The notes under the pieces were generated by a model. That model searched no databases. It was not told the DNA's origin and worked only from the letters and a program-made list of their open reading frames with translations. Shown piece after piece: positions 41,377 through 49,830 of a DNA stretch of 64,000 nt (positions are counted from its first letter, which is position 1; every line of letters starts with the position of its first letter). A program made the position numbers and the translations under genes. The DNA comes from Larkinella sp. C7 (GTDB lineage Bacteria; Bacteroidota; Bacteroidia; Cytophagales; Spirosomataceae): NCBI RefSeq assembly GCF_006149005.1, contig NZ_VBSL01000006.1:372001-436000 (forward strand). The letters run 5' to 3'.

Positions 41377-41742
41377 ATGGCAGTAAACGTATTCCCTGAA
41401 GACTATGATCTAATCAGTTTTTTTGAGGTAGAGCCAGAGGTGTTAGATACTGATGTACCTTGGTTTTACAATACTATTACCTTTCAAAAACAGTACGCTG
41501 ATGAATTGTTGTACTGTACGTTTTCGCCAGCCTATGGAGATTTAGACTTAACGTTGGTTAGTAATCAAAAAGCAAAACTTATTCTCAGCCTACACAACAT
41601 TGAGGCCATCCAAATTTTGAAAGAATCCAAAAGTGAACATCTTAAAGTAGCTTTTCATCGTGATACCTTATTAAAGGACTTTCTTCTTACTCTTAAACCC
41701 CAGGTAAGTATCATTTGGGGAACCACTTACGAAGTAGATTAA
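41377..41742 (+). CDS. Small unrecognised protein (121 aa) in AT-rich block
   Basis: An unrecognised 121-residue soluble acidic protein. The centre (YADELLYCTFSPAYGDLDLTLVSNQKAKLILSLHNIEAIQIL) reads as an alternating strand-helix unit of a kind seen in small immunity or DUF proteins; the end is TLKPQVSIIWGTTYEVD. It is plus strand and converges on the CPCC gene, with a 72-base gap. Codon use and GC resemble its two upstream neighbours rather than the rest of the window, supporting a common origin for the block. Confidence 0.55.
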   Translation: MAVNVFPEDYDLISFFEVEPEVLDTDVPWFYNTITFQKQYADELLYCTFSPAYGDLDLTLVSNQKAKLILSLHNIEAIQILKESKSEHLKVAFHRDTLLKDFLLTLKPQVSIIWGTTYEVD

Positions 41743-41814
41743 ATTCTGAATGTTAGCCAAAGTAGGTAATTATAACGCCAAAAAAGTCTTATCTATCAGC
41801 TTCCAGAATTGCAA

Positions 41815-42084
41815 TCAATCCGGAAGTTCTTGAGGATTAAGCTTTTTAGCCAGATGCTTCAAAGCGGGATCACAAACCTGATATAGCTTGAAATTTGATT
41901 GAGCTTGATTGAGACTTATAGTATTCGCACCGCCTTCATAATCAGGTTCGGCTAGTTGAATTGGATCATCTTCCCACCAACATACCAGGCAGATACCGTA
42001 TTGGCCCAAAGGAGGCTCATAGTAGGTGAAATACTCACAACACGGACATTGGTAACGTCCAAATTTATTGCTCTTGGCAGTCAT
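41815..42084 (-). CDS. CPCC-family cysteine-rich protein
   Basis: The 89-residue protein contains YQCPCCEYFTYYEPPLGQYGICLVCWWEDDPIQ, split around the CPCC and C-x-x-C pairs (residues about 13-33), the defining layout of the Cys_rich_CPCC family, followed by the GGANTISLNQAQSNF helix. The four Cys pairs likely hold one zinc. Family members are often found among toxin-immunity or contact-dependent loci, but their biochemical role is not established. It lies in the AT-rich patch, opposite in strand to the three small genes. Confidence 0.8.
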   Translation of the reverse strand: MTAKSNKFGRYQCPCCEYFTYYEPPLGQYGICLVCWWEDDPIQLAEPDYEGGANTISLNQAQSNFKLYQVCDPALKHLAKKLNPQELPD

Positions 42085-42127
42085 AAATAACTATTCTGTG
42101 CAATTAGCTGCTTCGCCAGCGTATAAG

Positions 42128-42640
42128 CTAAGATAACTTTCCGGCTTTTTTTAGAAAGAAAACAGCCGTTGCAATGAGTAATCCGCACACAATTATGAAT
42201 TTCCCCAGGGTTTTATCCCAGGTTCCTCTTGCGTAATAGGGTTCTGTCTTCCTGTCTATATACTGCACAAGTCGGTTAAGGCGCTCATCTTTCGTATTTT
42301 GTGTTTCGTCGTAATAAACCGTGATTACTTCCCCGACCTTTAACTCGTCGATTCTCTCGAACTTTGGCTTAAAATCCCCAGCATCCTTACCAATGAAGAT
42401 TTCAAATGGGTAAGGATATTCTTTAACCTGAATATACCGATACTTTCCAAGGTCTCGGTTAGGATGCTGTTCAAACTGCTTTCCCTGATAAATAATTTTT
42501 CCCGAGATTGAATGGAATTCGTTTTTATCCTTTTCGCCCCTTAAAAGCAGAATTGAACCGAGCAAGAGAATAAAAAAAGCACTTAGATAAGCTTTAACGG
42601 CAGTCACAGAAGCTACGGTTGAAATTGCACAATTAGGCAA
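42128..42640 (-). CDS. Membrane-anchored protein of unknown function (DUF3592-like shape)
   Basis: The 170-residue protein has an N-terminal helix (AYLSAFFILLLGSILLL), an extracytoplasmic or cytosolic domain of about 100 residues with beta strands (SGKIIYQGKQF, YRYIQVKEYPYPFEIFI, VGEVITVYYDETQ), and a C-terminal helix (FIIVCGLLIATAVFFL). This two-helix plus SH3/OB-like domain layout resembles DUF3592 proteins, though I cannot confirm membership. It is the last gene of the AT-rich block. Upstream, 42641-42844 contains only a weak hairpin (AAGCAAC/GTTGCTT). Confidence 0.5.
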   Translation of the reverse strand: MPNCAISTVASVTAVKAYLSAFFILLLGSILLLRGEKDKNEFHSISGKIIYQGKQFEQHPNRDLGKYRYIQVKEYPYPFEIFIGKDAGDFKPKFERIDELKVGEVITVYYDETQNTKDERLNRLVQYIDRKTEPYYARGTWDKTLGKFIIVCGLLIATAVFFLKKAGKLS

Positions 42641-42844
42641 TAATAATAGACAACACCCTAATCAACAAACACTTTATTGGTTTTTGAATTGGCAAACTGA
42701 TAGGGGGCTAAGACAGGCGTGCAGATTAAACGCTTTAGATAAACCCGTTCAGTTGTTCAGTAAACCTTTAATTGGTATAAATTCTATTCAACAAGCAACG
42801 GTTTCAGATTTCTGTTGCTTATTTTAGCTGTCTCCTAACCCTGA

Positions 42845-43759
42845 ATGATAATGTTTAAAAAACTGCTGCTGAGCGCCTTTTGTGGCCTTTCGGCCCTGCT
42901 TTCCCTGGCTCAGACTGAAATGCCGTTGTATTCCGGCCCGGTGCCGAATGCAAAACCGTCGGACGTCCAGGAAGTGAAACGACCCGACCAGGTGGTGAGT
43001 CAGGTCATTCAGCCTATGCTGACGGTTTATCAACCGCCGAAGGGCCAGGCCAACGGAACGGCGGTGATCATCTGTCCGGGCGGGGGCTACGGCGTGCTGG
43101 TGATGAAACGCGAAGGCTACGATGTGGCCGAAGCCTTCAACAAAATGGGCGTGACGGCTTTCGTGCTGAAATACCGCCTGCCCAATGAAAAAACCATGCT
43201 CGACCCGTCCATTGGGCCGTTGCAGGACGCGCAGCAGGCCCTCAAAACCGTGCGGCAACGGGCTGCGGAATGGGGCGTTGATCCGAAAAAAATCGGCATC
43301 ATGGGTTTCTCAGCGGGTGGCCACCTGGCAGCTACGGCCGGAACGCACTTTAACCAGAAAGTGATCGACAACCCGGAAGCGGTTAGCGTTCGGCCGGATT
43401 TTATGATTCTGGTGTATCCGGTTATCTCCTTTACGGATCAGGTCGGTCATTCCGGGTCCCGCAAAAATCTGTTGGGTGCTTCGCCCAAACCGGAGCAGGT
43501 AACGCTGTATTCCAATGAGTTGCAGGTCACGTCATCCACTCCGCCCGCTTTTATCACCCACGCCAGTGACGATACGGTGGTGCCGGTCAAAAACAGTCTG
43601 CTGTTCTATGAAGCCCTTCAGCAAAATAAAGTGCTTTCTGATCTTCACATCTATACCAAAGGCGAACACGGATATCTGAAAACACCGGCCTTCGACGAGT
43701 GGTTTGGCCGGTGCCGCCACTGGCTGATTCAAACGGGGTTGATGGACAGCCGTCCCTGA
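42845..43759 (+). CDS. Secreted alpha/beta hydrolase (acetyl-esterase-like)
   Basis: The 304-residue protein has a signal peptide (KKLLLSAFCGLSALLSLAQ) and the BD-FAE/acetyl-esterase fold. The oxyanion strand is PGGGYG (about 78-83), the nucleophile is in GFSAGGH (about 158), then Asp in ASDDTVVPV and His in KGEHGYL. Such enzymes remove acetyl or feruloyl groups from plant polysaccharides or act as general carboxylesterases; no CAZyme neighbours help decide. ATG codons at 42845 and 42851 are both possible starts. Confidence 0.88.
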   Translation: MIMFKKLLLSAFCGLSALLSLAQTEMPLYSGPVPNAKPSDVQEVKRPDQVVSQVIQPMLTVYQPPKGQANGTAVIICPGGGYGVLVMKREGYDVAEAFNKMGVTAFVLKYRLPNEKTMLDPSIGPLQDAQQALKTVRQRAAEWGVDPKKIGIMGFSAGGHLAATAGTHFNQKVIDNPEAVSVRPDFMILVYPVISFTDQVGHSGSRKNLLGASPKPEQVTLYSNELQVTSSTPPAFITHASDDTVVPVKNSLLFYEALQQNKVLSDLHIYTKGEHGYLKTPAFDEWFGRCRHWLIQTGLMDSRP

Positions 43760-43946
43760 GGGGATTCAGGGGCAGACTATAGAATTAAAAACCGTTCTAA
43801 AATCCAAAAATCGGGTGATCTTATTAATATAAGTTCCAGTAACTAACATTGGCATTATTTTTATAAAAAGATCAGTAAATTAGCTCATTAATTTTCTTGT
43901 CTGTTTATAATCTCCTTTGTCGTTGGTTGAAGTGGTTGCCCGAAGT

Positions 43947-46418
43947 ATGAAAAAAATCCTACTCCCGCTATTATTATGTATAGTTATTTCGGCTCGGGCT
44001 CAAAATCCGGCTTCCATGCCGCCGGTACCAGCGATTCAAACCGCCATCAAGGCCAGCCTGAAAGCAAAAATTACGGGGGTGGTAATGGATGCATCTCAGA
44101 ACAAACCCGTTGAGTTTGCCACGGTTGCCTTACTGAATCCTAAAACCGAAAAAATCGTCGGTGGAACCACCACCAGCGAGTCTGGTAAATTTACCATCAG
44201 CGGGGTGGATGCCGGCGTCTACCGGATCGTGATCAGTTTTATCGGGTACGAAAATAGAACCATCAATACCGTCCAGGTCGGTTCGGAAGGGGCCGAGGTG
44301 GCATTGGGCGTCGTGCAGATGCAAACCGATTCGCGGACGCTGAACGAGGTGGTGGTGACGGCCGAAAAACCGCTGGTCGAAGACAAGGATGACCGGCTGG
44401 TCTACAACGCCGACAAGGACATTACCAACAGCGGTGGTACGGCCATCGACGTTTTGAAAAAAGTGCCTTTGCTGACGGTTGATCCCGACGGGACGGTTAC
44501 GTTGAAAGGCAGCAGCAGCATTAAAGTGCTGATCAACAACAAACCGTCGAGTATCATGGCCCGCAGCATCAGCGAAGCGCTCCAGATGATTCCGGCGGAA
44601 CTGATCAAATCGGTGGAAGTCGTGACGGCTCCTTCGGCCAAATACGACGCGGAAGGAACCGCCGGTGTGATCAACATCATCACCAAAAACCAGTTGCAGG
44701 GCCTGACGGGCGGGGTAAATGCCTCGGTTGGGAGCCGTCGGAACAACCTCGGCGGAAACTTCAATTTCAAGCAAAACAAGCTGAGTATCACCTCGTACGG
44801 GGGCGGTAATGTCAATAATTATTTCGGGGGATCCGAAACCATGCGGCAGAATCTGCTGGACGGTCAGGTCATCAGCACGATTGAACAGATCAATGCCTAC
44901 AAAAACAAAGGGCGCTCGGGGTTTGGCTCTGTGAGCGTCGATTACGACCTCGATTCGCTGAACCGCATTGGCGTCGATGCCAGCTTCGGCGGGGAAGGGC
45001 GGAACACGAATTCCACGCGCGATACGCGGGTGACGTCCGACGATCCGCAGAATTTCCGGCGGTATAATTACAGCCAAAACCGCAACCGCAACATGGACGT
45101 CAACTTCAATTACACGAAAACGTTCAAGCGGAGTACGGAGCAGGAATACACGTTTTTGGCGCAGTATAACCGCAACAACAACCACAGCAACTATTCGCTG
45201 AACCAGTTTCCGCTGCCCGAAAGCGAGGTGATCGACTACCGGGAGCGCAACAACAACGACAACCAGCAAAAGGAATTCACGATCCAGACCGACTACACCC
45301 ATCCGTTTTCCACCGTCAAACGCCGGATTCTGGAAGTTGGAACCAAGGCCATTCTGCGTGATGTGGGCAGTGATTACCGCCTGGAAAATGCGCCCGACGG
45401 CTCGTTGAACTACCGGGAAGACCCCACCCGCGCCAATACGTTCGACTATCAGCAGTGGGTCTGGTCGTCGTATGCGTCGTTTCGGATGCGGACCAGCAAA
45501 ATGTGGGGTTTTAGCCTGGGCGGGCGGATGGAAATGACGAACATCAACGCCAATTTTATCTCGACCAGCACGAAGTTTACCGATCGCTACCAGAATTTTC
45601 TGCCGAACGTAACCGTTTCGAAGCGGTTTGGCGAAGAACGACGGCTAAAACTGAATTACAGCCAGCGGATTCAGCGGCCGTCCATTTTCTACCTGAACCC
45701 ATACGTCAACTACTCCGATCCGAAAAACATCCAGACCGGCAACCCGTATCTGGACCCGGAACTGGCGCATTCGGTCGAGTTGTCGTACAGCACGTTTACC
45801 AAAGGCGGAACAACCGTGAACGCGATGCTTTTCGGGCGGCAAACCAACAACGCCATCGAGCGGATCACGACGGTCGACACGAGCGGTATTTCGAGCAGCA
45901 CCTACCGGAACATCGCCCAGAATTCGACCTACGGCATGAATCTGTTCGGGTCGGCGCGTCCGGTGAAACAGTGGAACATCAGCGGGTCGTTCGGGCTGAA
46001 CTACAACATTCTGAACAGCAACGCCTTGAATATTACCAACGAAAACTGGAGTTACCGGATTAACCTGAACACCTCGCTCCAGTTGCCCAACGACATCAGC
46101 CTTCAGGCCAACGGTTCTTACAATTCGCGCCGGATTCTGTTGCAGGGGCAATCGTCCGGTTTTTACTACTACGGTTTTTCGGGCCGGAAGGAATTCAAGA
46201 AACAGAAAGTGACGATCACCGCCAGTGCCGAAAACCCCTTTCGACGCTACAACACCATTGTGACCTTGCTGCGCACGCCCACTTTCATCTCGGATGGCTC
46301 CAACTACAACGTCATCCGGAACATCCGTTTGTCAGTCAACTGGCGGTTCGGAAAAATGAATGCCGGCCAAAACCGCGAGAAGAAGAAAATTTCGAACGAC
46401 GACGGGAAACAGGGGTAA
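43947..46418 (+). CDS. TonB-dependent-receptor-like outer membrane protein (CarboxypepD_reg + plug + OMP_b-brl_3)
   Basis: The ATG at 43947 starts a signal peptide (KKILLPLLLCIVISARAQ) and an 823-residue protein. Domains in order: a carboxypeptidase regulatory-like domain (ITGVVMDASQNKPVEFATVALLN, about 40-125), a plug (IDVLKKVPLLTVDPDGTVTLKGSSSIKVLINNKPS, about 165-240), and a beta barrel of the OMP_b-brl_3 type rich in Asn/Arg/Tyr (RNRNMDVNFNYTKTF), ending in a strand with WRFGKMN. The TonB box is not obvious. It is standalone and its ligand is unknown; no SusD-like partner is present. Confidence 0.9.
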   Translation: MKKILLPLLLCIVISARAQNPASMPPVPAIQTAIKASLKAKITGVVMDASQNKPVEFATVALLNPKTEKIVGGTTTSESGKFTISGVDAGVYRIVISFIGYENRTINTVQVGSEGAEVALGVVQMQTDSRTLNEVVVTAEKPLVEDKDDRLVYNADKDITNSGGTAIDVLKKVPLLTVDPDGTVTLKGSSSIKVLINNKPSSIMARSISEALQMIPAELIKSVEVVTAPSAKYDAEGTAGVINIITKNQLQGLTGGVNASVGSRRNNLGGNFNFKQNKLSITSYGGGNVNNYFGGSETMRQNLLDGQVISTIEQINAYKNKGRSGFGSVSVDYDLDSLNRIGVDASFGGEGRNTNSTRDTRVTSDDPQNFRRYNYSQNRNRNMDVNFNYTKTFKRSTEQEYTFLAQYNRNNNHSNYSLNQFPLPESEVIDYRERNNNDNQQKEFTIQTDYTHPFSTVKRRILEVGTKAILRDVGSDYRLENAPDGSLNYREDPTRANTFDYQQWVWSSYASFRMRTSKMWGFSLGGRMEMTNINANFISTSTKFTDRYQNFLPNVTVSKRFGEERRLKLNYSQRIQRPSIFYLNPYVNYSDPKNIQTGNPYLDPELAHSVELSYSTFTKGGTTVNAMLFGRQTNNAIERITTVDTSGISSSTYRNIAQNSTYGMNLFGSARPVKQWNISGSFGLNYNILNSNALNITNENWSYRINLNTSLQLPNDISLQANGSYNSRRILLQGQSSGFYYYGFSGRKEFKKQKVTITASAENPFRRYNTIVTLLRTPTFISDGSNYNVIRNIRLSVNWRFGKMNAGQNREKKKISNDDGKQG

Positions 46419-46500
46419 CAGGATAACTATACTGGGATAAAGGCTTGGTTTTGGCTGAAAATGCCTACCTTACTCTGCGAATCACGAAATTTGTTTGCTA

Positions 46501-47571
46501 ATGAGAAGATTGCCTGCCCTTCAGGATCCTAGTTCCGTAGCCCCACCTTCCTCCGCTATCGACCGTTTTTTACTGCGCTTTATCCGGGACAGCCGCGATC
46601 TGCCGTTTGTCTATCTGACGCTAAAAATCACGTTTACGCTGGTTCCGCTGGGTATTTTGTTGTTCATCCCGGGCATCACCGGCTGGGTTTGGGGCGTATT
46701 GGCATTTGCCTGTTTTGCGTCGTATGCGATCTATAAAGGGCCATTTGGACTCATGGTGCATTGCGCGGCCCACCGGCCGCTGTTCAAACGGGAATACAGT
46801 GCGCTGAACTATTACATGCCGACGTTTCTGGCGCTTTTCTTCGGAATGTCGCCCGACACCTACCAGAGTCACCACATCGGTATGCACCATCCCGAGAATA
46901 ACATGCCGGAAGATCTGAGCAGTACGATGACCTATAAGCGCGACAGCGTGAGGGGGTTTCTGATGTATCTGGCTAACTTTTTCTTTCTGGGCGTAATCAC
47001 ACTGATCGGTTATCTGAAGCGAAAAAACCGCCAGAAAATGGCGGTGAAAGCCATGAGCGGTGAAATCCTTTTTCTGACGATGTGCGCGATTCTTCTGTGG
47101 GTAAATGCCCCTGCCACGATTGTGGTGTTTCTGCTTCCATTTGTCATGACGCGCGTTTTTGGCATGATCGGCAACTGGACGCAACACGCTTTCATCGACC
47201 GGAACGATCCGGCGAATGCCTACAAAAACAGCATTACCTGCATCAACGTCAAGTATAACCGCATGTGCTGGAACGACGGGTACCACATCAGCCACCACTG
47301 CCGCCCGGCCATGCACTGGAGCGAGCATCCCAAATTCTTCCTGAAAACCCTCGACCAGTATGCGGCCCACAAAGCCATTATTTTCGAAGGGCTCGACTAT
47401 GGACAGGTTTTTGGCTTACTCCTGAGCAAACAGTATAATCGACTGGCCAAACACGTCGTCAACGTCAACGGGGCATTTCAGAACGAACAGGAAATCATTG
47501 AGTTGATGAAATACCGGGTGCGGCCCATTTTGGAATGGAACCCGGAGAAGGCGTCGGCGGTTGCGGGGTGA
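46501..47571 (+). CDS. Membrane fatty acid desaturase
   Basis: A 356-residue integral-membrane desaturase. The three histidine boxes are HCAAHRP (about 85-91), HHIGMHHPE (about 123-131) and HISHHCRPAMHW (about 262-273). About four membrane helices surround them, e.g. FTLVPLGILLFIPGITGWVWGVLAF. The ATG at 46501 was taken; a TTG six bases earlier is weaker. It should introduce a double bond into acyl chains of membrane lipids, using di-iron and electrons from a ferredoxin or cytochrome b5-type donor not found nearby. Confidence 0.88.
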   Translation: MRRLPALQDPSSVAPPSSAIDRFLLRFIRDSRDLPFVYLTLKITFTLVPLGILLFIPGITGWVWGVLAFACFASYAIYKGPFGLMVHCAAHRPLFKREYSALNYYMPTFLALFFGMSPDTYQSHHIGMHHPENNMPEDLSSTMTYKRDSVRGFLMYLANFFFLGVITLIGYLKRKNRQKMAVKAMSGEILFLTMCAILLWVNAPATIVVFLLPFVMTRVFGMIGNWTQHAFIDRNDPANAYKNSITCINVKYNRMCWNDGYHISHHCRPAMHWSEHPKFFLKTLDQYAAHKAIIFEGLDYGQVFGLLLSKQYNRLAKHVVNVNGAFQNEQEIIELMKYRVRPILEWNPEKASAVAG

Positions 47572-47616
47572 CTGGTAATCGGATAGGGGGCAATAAGTCA
47601 GGCTTCGGTACCGTGC

Positions 47617-48021
47617 TTAGAATATCGTAATTTTCAGATTGGTGTATTTTTTTATGCGCTTGAAATCTGACTGGTTATAGGTATAAAGCTCCGCGCAGTA
47701 AGTTTCAGCAATAGCCGTATGAATACAGTCATTTATGTTTTGAAATCCAACTTTCTTTGCCAGTTCGATAGCTCTCCGGTATTGAGCTACAGAGTAATTA
47801 ACAAGTGGAGGAGCTAGCAGGCTGTCAACCAGGCTTTCAATATCCCGTGTAGGTACCTTTAATTTGGCGAGAACAAAGGCTGATTCTTGCAGGCAAAGCA
47901 AAGAGCAAAAGAACAATCCCTCTTTTGATGCATTCTGGTAGAGTTGAATGGCTTGCTGATTTTTAGCCGAGTCTTGTTCAACCAGATAATTAATGAGGAC
48001 GTCTGTGTCAAAATAAATCAT
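47617..48021 (-). CDS. PIN-domain RNase toxin (VapC-like)
   Basis: This 134-residue PIN domain begins MIYFDTDVLINYL (Asp5 and Asp7) and keeps the conserved acidic set: Glu in LQESAFVL (about 46), Asp in NINDCIHTAIAE (about 98) and Asp in NQSDFKRIK (about 118). It should cleave RNA, as VapC toxins do. Its start is six bases after the stop of the antitoxin gene, as in most type II toxin-antitoxin pairs. No duplication or frameshift is visible, so the toxin seems intact. Confidence 0.9.
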   Translation of the reverse strand: MIYFDTDVLINYLVEQDSAKNQQAIQLYQNASKEGLFFCSLLCLQESAFVLAKLKVPTRDIESLVDSLLAPPLVNYSVAQYRRAIELAKKVGFQNINDCIHTAIAETYCAELYTYNQSDFKRIKKYTNLKITIF

Positions 48022-48027
48022 CGAACC

Positions 48028-48264
48028 CTACATATTAACTTCGTTGGCCAGAGCAGACAGGTCCATGTTCGGGTCTACTTTTACCTTCTTTAGCTTCTTG
48101 CGCAGCTTTTCCATCTTGTAAAAGGCATCCATCTGGCTTGCAGGGTTAGCGTCGTTGCTATCTTCTACCGTAATATTCACCTCTTTGCCGGCAAATTGAG
48201 TCTTGATAGCTTCTAGAAAACCGCTATTCAATGAATCCACTGGTAGTTTATACGTCAGTTGCAT
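48028..48264 (-). CDS. Antitoxin partner of PIN toxin
   Basis: The ATG at 48264 gives 78 residues: MQLTYKLPVDSLNSGFLEAIK, then KEVNITVEDSNDA, and a Lys/Asp-rich C-terminus (KMEKLRKKLKKVKVDPNMDLSALANEVNM). The C-terminal part fits a toxin-binding tail. A canonical AbrB or RHH DNA-binding motif is not obvious; the N-terminal beta-helix could still be a small dimerising domain. A longer in-frame reading from 48585 overlaps the next gene and its terminator and was rejected. The six-base gap to the toxin and shared strand define the pair. Confidence 0.75.
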   Translation of the reverse strand: MQLTYKLPVDSLNSGFLEAIKTQFAGKEVNITVEDSNDANPASQMDAFYKMEKLRKKLKKVKVDPNMDLSALANEVNM

Positions 48265-48371
48265 AAAGGTCGCTTTTGAATGCCAATATAACGCTTTTTT
48301 AGGTTGACCTGTTCCCGAGTGTCGGTAAAGCCAGTACCGTATTTGTGTATACGTACAAAATGCAAGGTGTA

Positions 48372-48405
48372 AAAAAACGCCAACCATCAACTGGCTGGCA
48401 TTTTT
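48372..48405 (-). terminator. Intrinsic terminator of the DUF4345 gene
   Basis: On the minus strand, a stem of ATGCCAGCC with GGTTGGCGT (allowing G:U) is followed by a run of seven T. It begins three bases after the stop of the membrane protein gene. Confidence 0.7.
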
Positions 48406-48407
48406 CA

Positions 48408-48833
48408 TTAGCGGCTCCTCTGAACCGAAACCGCTGTGGTTCGGGAATTGGCCCGCAGCAACACCAGCGCAATGACAAAGAATACCGATTCGGTCACCAG
48501 CCATTGCCGGCCAAAATCGCCCAGGGCTCCTTCGGCAAAAACCGTAATGGTGCGTGAGATCGCGTAAAAGCCCCATAGCAGACACAGAAAAGCCAGACCC
48601 TTGTTGACATCATTGAGCATGAGGTAAATGAGGCTGATAAACAGAGTCAGACCAACTCCGCCATAAACGCCCCGAATGGAGCTAAAAGCATCTGTGTTGG
48701 TGAGTTGAACGTGAACCAGATCCATAACGGACTGGGGGTTGGCAAAAGCCATGATACTGACCGAGAGGAGGGCCAAAGCCGAGAGCAGGATGAATCCCTG
48801 AGCGGCCCGTTTTACAATCGTTTGCGTTTGCAT
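48408..48833 (-). CDS. DUF4345-type small membrane protein
   Basis: From the ATG at 48833 (an ATG 30 bases upstream adds only a polar leader) the protein has 141 residues and four membrane helices. The sequence AFSSIRGVYGGVGLTLFISLIYLM in the middle and the first helix GFILLSALALLSVSIMAFANP fit the DUF4345 pattern of four-helix Bacteroidota membrane proteins. Its function is unknown. It is monocistronic, with a terminator three bases after its stop, and is divergent in role from the antitoxin. Confidence 0.75.
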   Translation of the reverse strand: MQTQTIVKRAAQGFILLSALALLSVSIMAFANPQSVMDLVHVQLTNTDAFSSIRGVYGGVGLTLFISLIYLMLNDVNKGLAFLCLLWGFYAISRTITVFAEGALGDFGRQWLVTESVFFVIALVLLRANSRTTAVSVQRSR

Positions 48834-48924
48834 GTTCGTCGTAGTTGTTGGTTTACGAGGCAAAGTTGCAGACGTTTTTCGTCGCGAATCTTGGTCTTGA
48901 CCAGGATTTTAGCAGGAAATCAAC

Positions 48925-49632
48925 CTACGGAACCATGCGTTCATACACCTCGTCGAATCCGGCGTTTTTGCTCAGTTTGTAATGCTCCGCGTGGTAGCGG
49001 TCGAGTTTGTCCAGAATCTGAATCAGCAGGGCTTTTTCGCTCTCGGTCAACGAACTGTAGGCAACGTCGGCCACCCGGTTCATCACCGGAAAACAGTCTT
49101 GCAGAATGGTTAGACCCGCTTCGGTGATGCGCAGGCGTTTGGAGCGCCGGTCGTTTTCATCCGGAAATTCTTCAATGTACCCCATGCCCACCAGCCGGTT
49201 CACCACGTCGATCCCGGAGGCAAACTCCACCATCATTTCATAAATCAACTCGCTTTTCTTGGGCGTTCCCATTTGCGCCAGCACAATCAGGTAAACCGGC
49301 TCGTCAATGCTTTTGAAGTTGAGCGGGAACATGGCCTTTTTGGAATAAAAATAACCATATTTCGACAACCGCCCGATCAATGCCGCCAGCCGCGCCGACG
49401 GCCGGATCTCGGTCAGCGAACGGTTTGCGGTTCCCGTCAGGCTCTCCACCCATTTTTCATCGTATAACCCATCGGCCGAAGCCACCGGGCGGTGCTCGTT
49501 GAGGGTCGCGGGCTGAGCGGTTTCGGTTAAATAATGCAGGCAAAAGCCGGCCACATCCGCATCGGGCGTAGCCTCACTATACCTGGCCCAGGCATTCACT
49601 AAGTCAACAAGCTGCTGTTCTCCCCGGTCCAT
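48925..49632 (-). CDS. MarR-family transcriptional regulator
   Basis: The 235-residue protein has a C-terminal winged helix of the MarR family: ELIYEMMVEFASGIDVVNRLVGMGYIEEFPDENDRRSKRLRITEAGLTILQDC, where the DENDRRSK wing loop is the diagnostic. About 85 residues precede it, more than in the classical 140-residue MarR, and may be an extra dimerisation or sensor part. Its gene is divergent from the ABC efflux operon at 49831, with the shared promoter region holding a TACG-N4-CGTA dyad over the -7 box. It probably represses that operon and responds to its substrate. Confidence 0.85.
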   Translation of the reverse strand: MDRGEQQLVDLVNAWARYSEATPDADVAGFCLHYLTETAQPATLNEHRPVASADGLYDEKWVESLTGTANRSLTEIRPSARLAALIGRLSKYGYFYSKKAMFPLNFKSIDEPVYLIVLAQMGTPKKSELIYEMMVEFASGIDVVNRLVGMGYIEEFPDENDRRSKRLRITEAGLTILQDCFPVMNRVADVAYSSLTESEKALLIQILDKLDRYHAEHYKLSKNAGFDEVYERMVP

Positions 49633-49753
49633 ATTATTATGATTTCATACAAAATAACGGATAAGCACTCCTATTTAACTACGGAAATAAAATATTTTTT
49701 GCAATGCAGTAAACAATAATTATGTTTTCGTAGTAATATTGCAAATGTATACA

Positions 49754-49780
49754 TTGTATAATTACGAAAGCGTAGTTTTG
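49754..49780 (+). promoter_or_regulatory. Promoter of ABC efflux operon with overlapping operator dyad
   Basis: TTG at 49754-49756, then 16 bases, then TAGTTTTG at 49773-49780 fits the TAnnTTTG -7 box. The dyad TACG-AAAG-CGTA (49763-49774) ends inside the -7 element. Related half-sites CGTAGTAAT (from 49729) and AACTACGG (from 49677) lie on the side of the MarR gene. The arrangement suggests steric repression by the adjacent MarR regulator; inferred, not tested. Confidence 0.5.
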
Positions 49781-49830
49781 GTTCCCAAACTAAAGTGTCA
49801 CGACTGAGTGCGTATACCCCTTCAAAACTG

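Noticed and set aside
42793-42820. Terminator hairpin (AAGCAAC/GTTGCTT)
   Set aside because: Seven-base stem with long loop in a spacer between divergent genes; too weak to call as a feature.
44130-45302. 390-codon frame antisense to the TonB-type receptor
   Set aside because: Hydrophobic, Val/His-rich reverse frame created by GC-rich codons; the receptor on the plus strand has complete domain motifs.
48265-48585. Upstream extension of the antitoxin frame
   Set aside because: It runs through a terminator and into the neighbouring membrane-protein gene in antisense; the antitoxin-like sequence only begins at the ATG at 48264.
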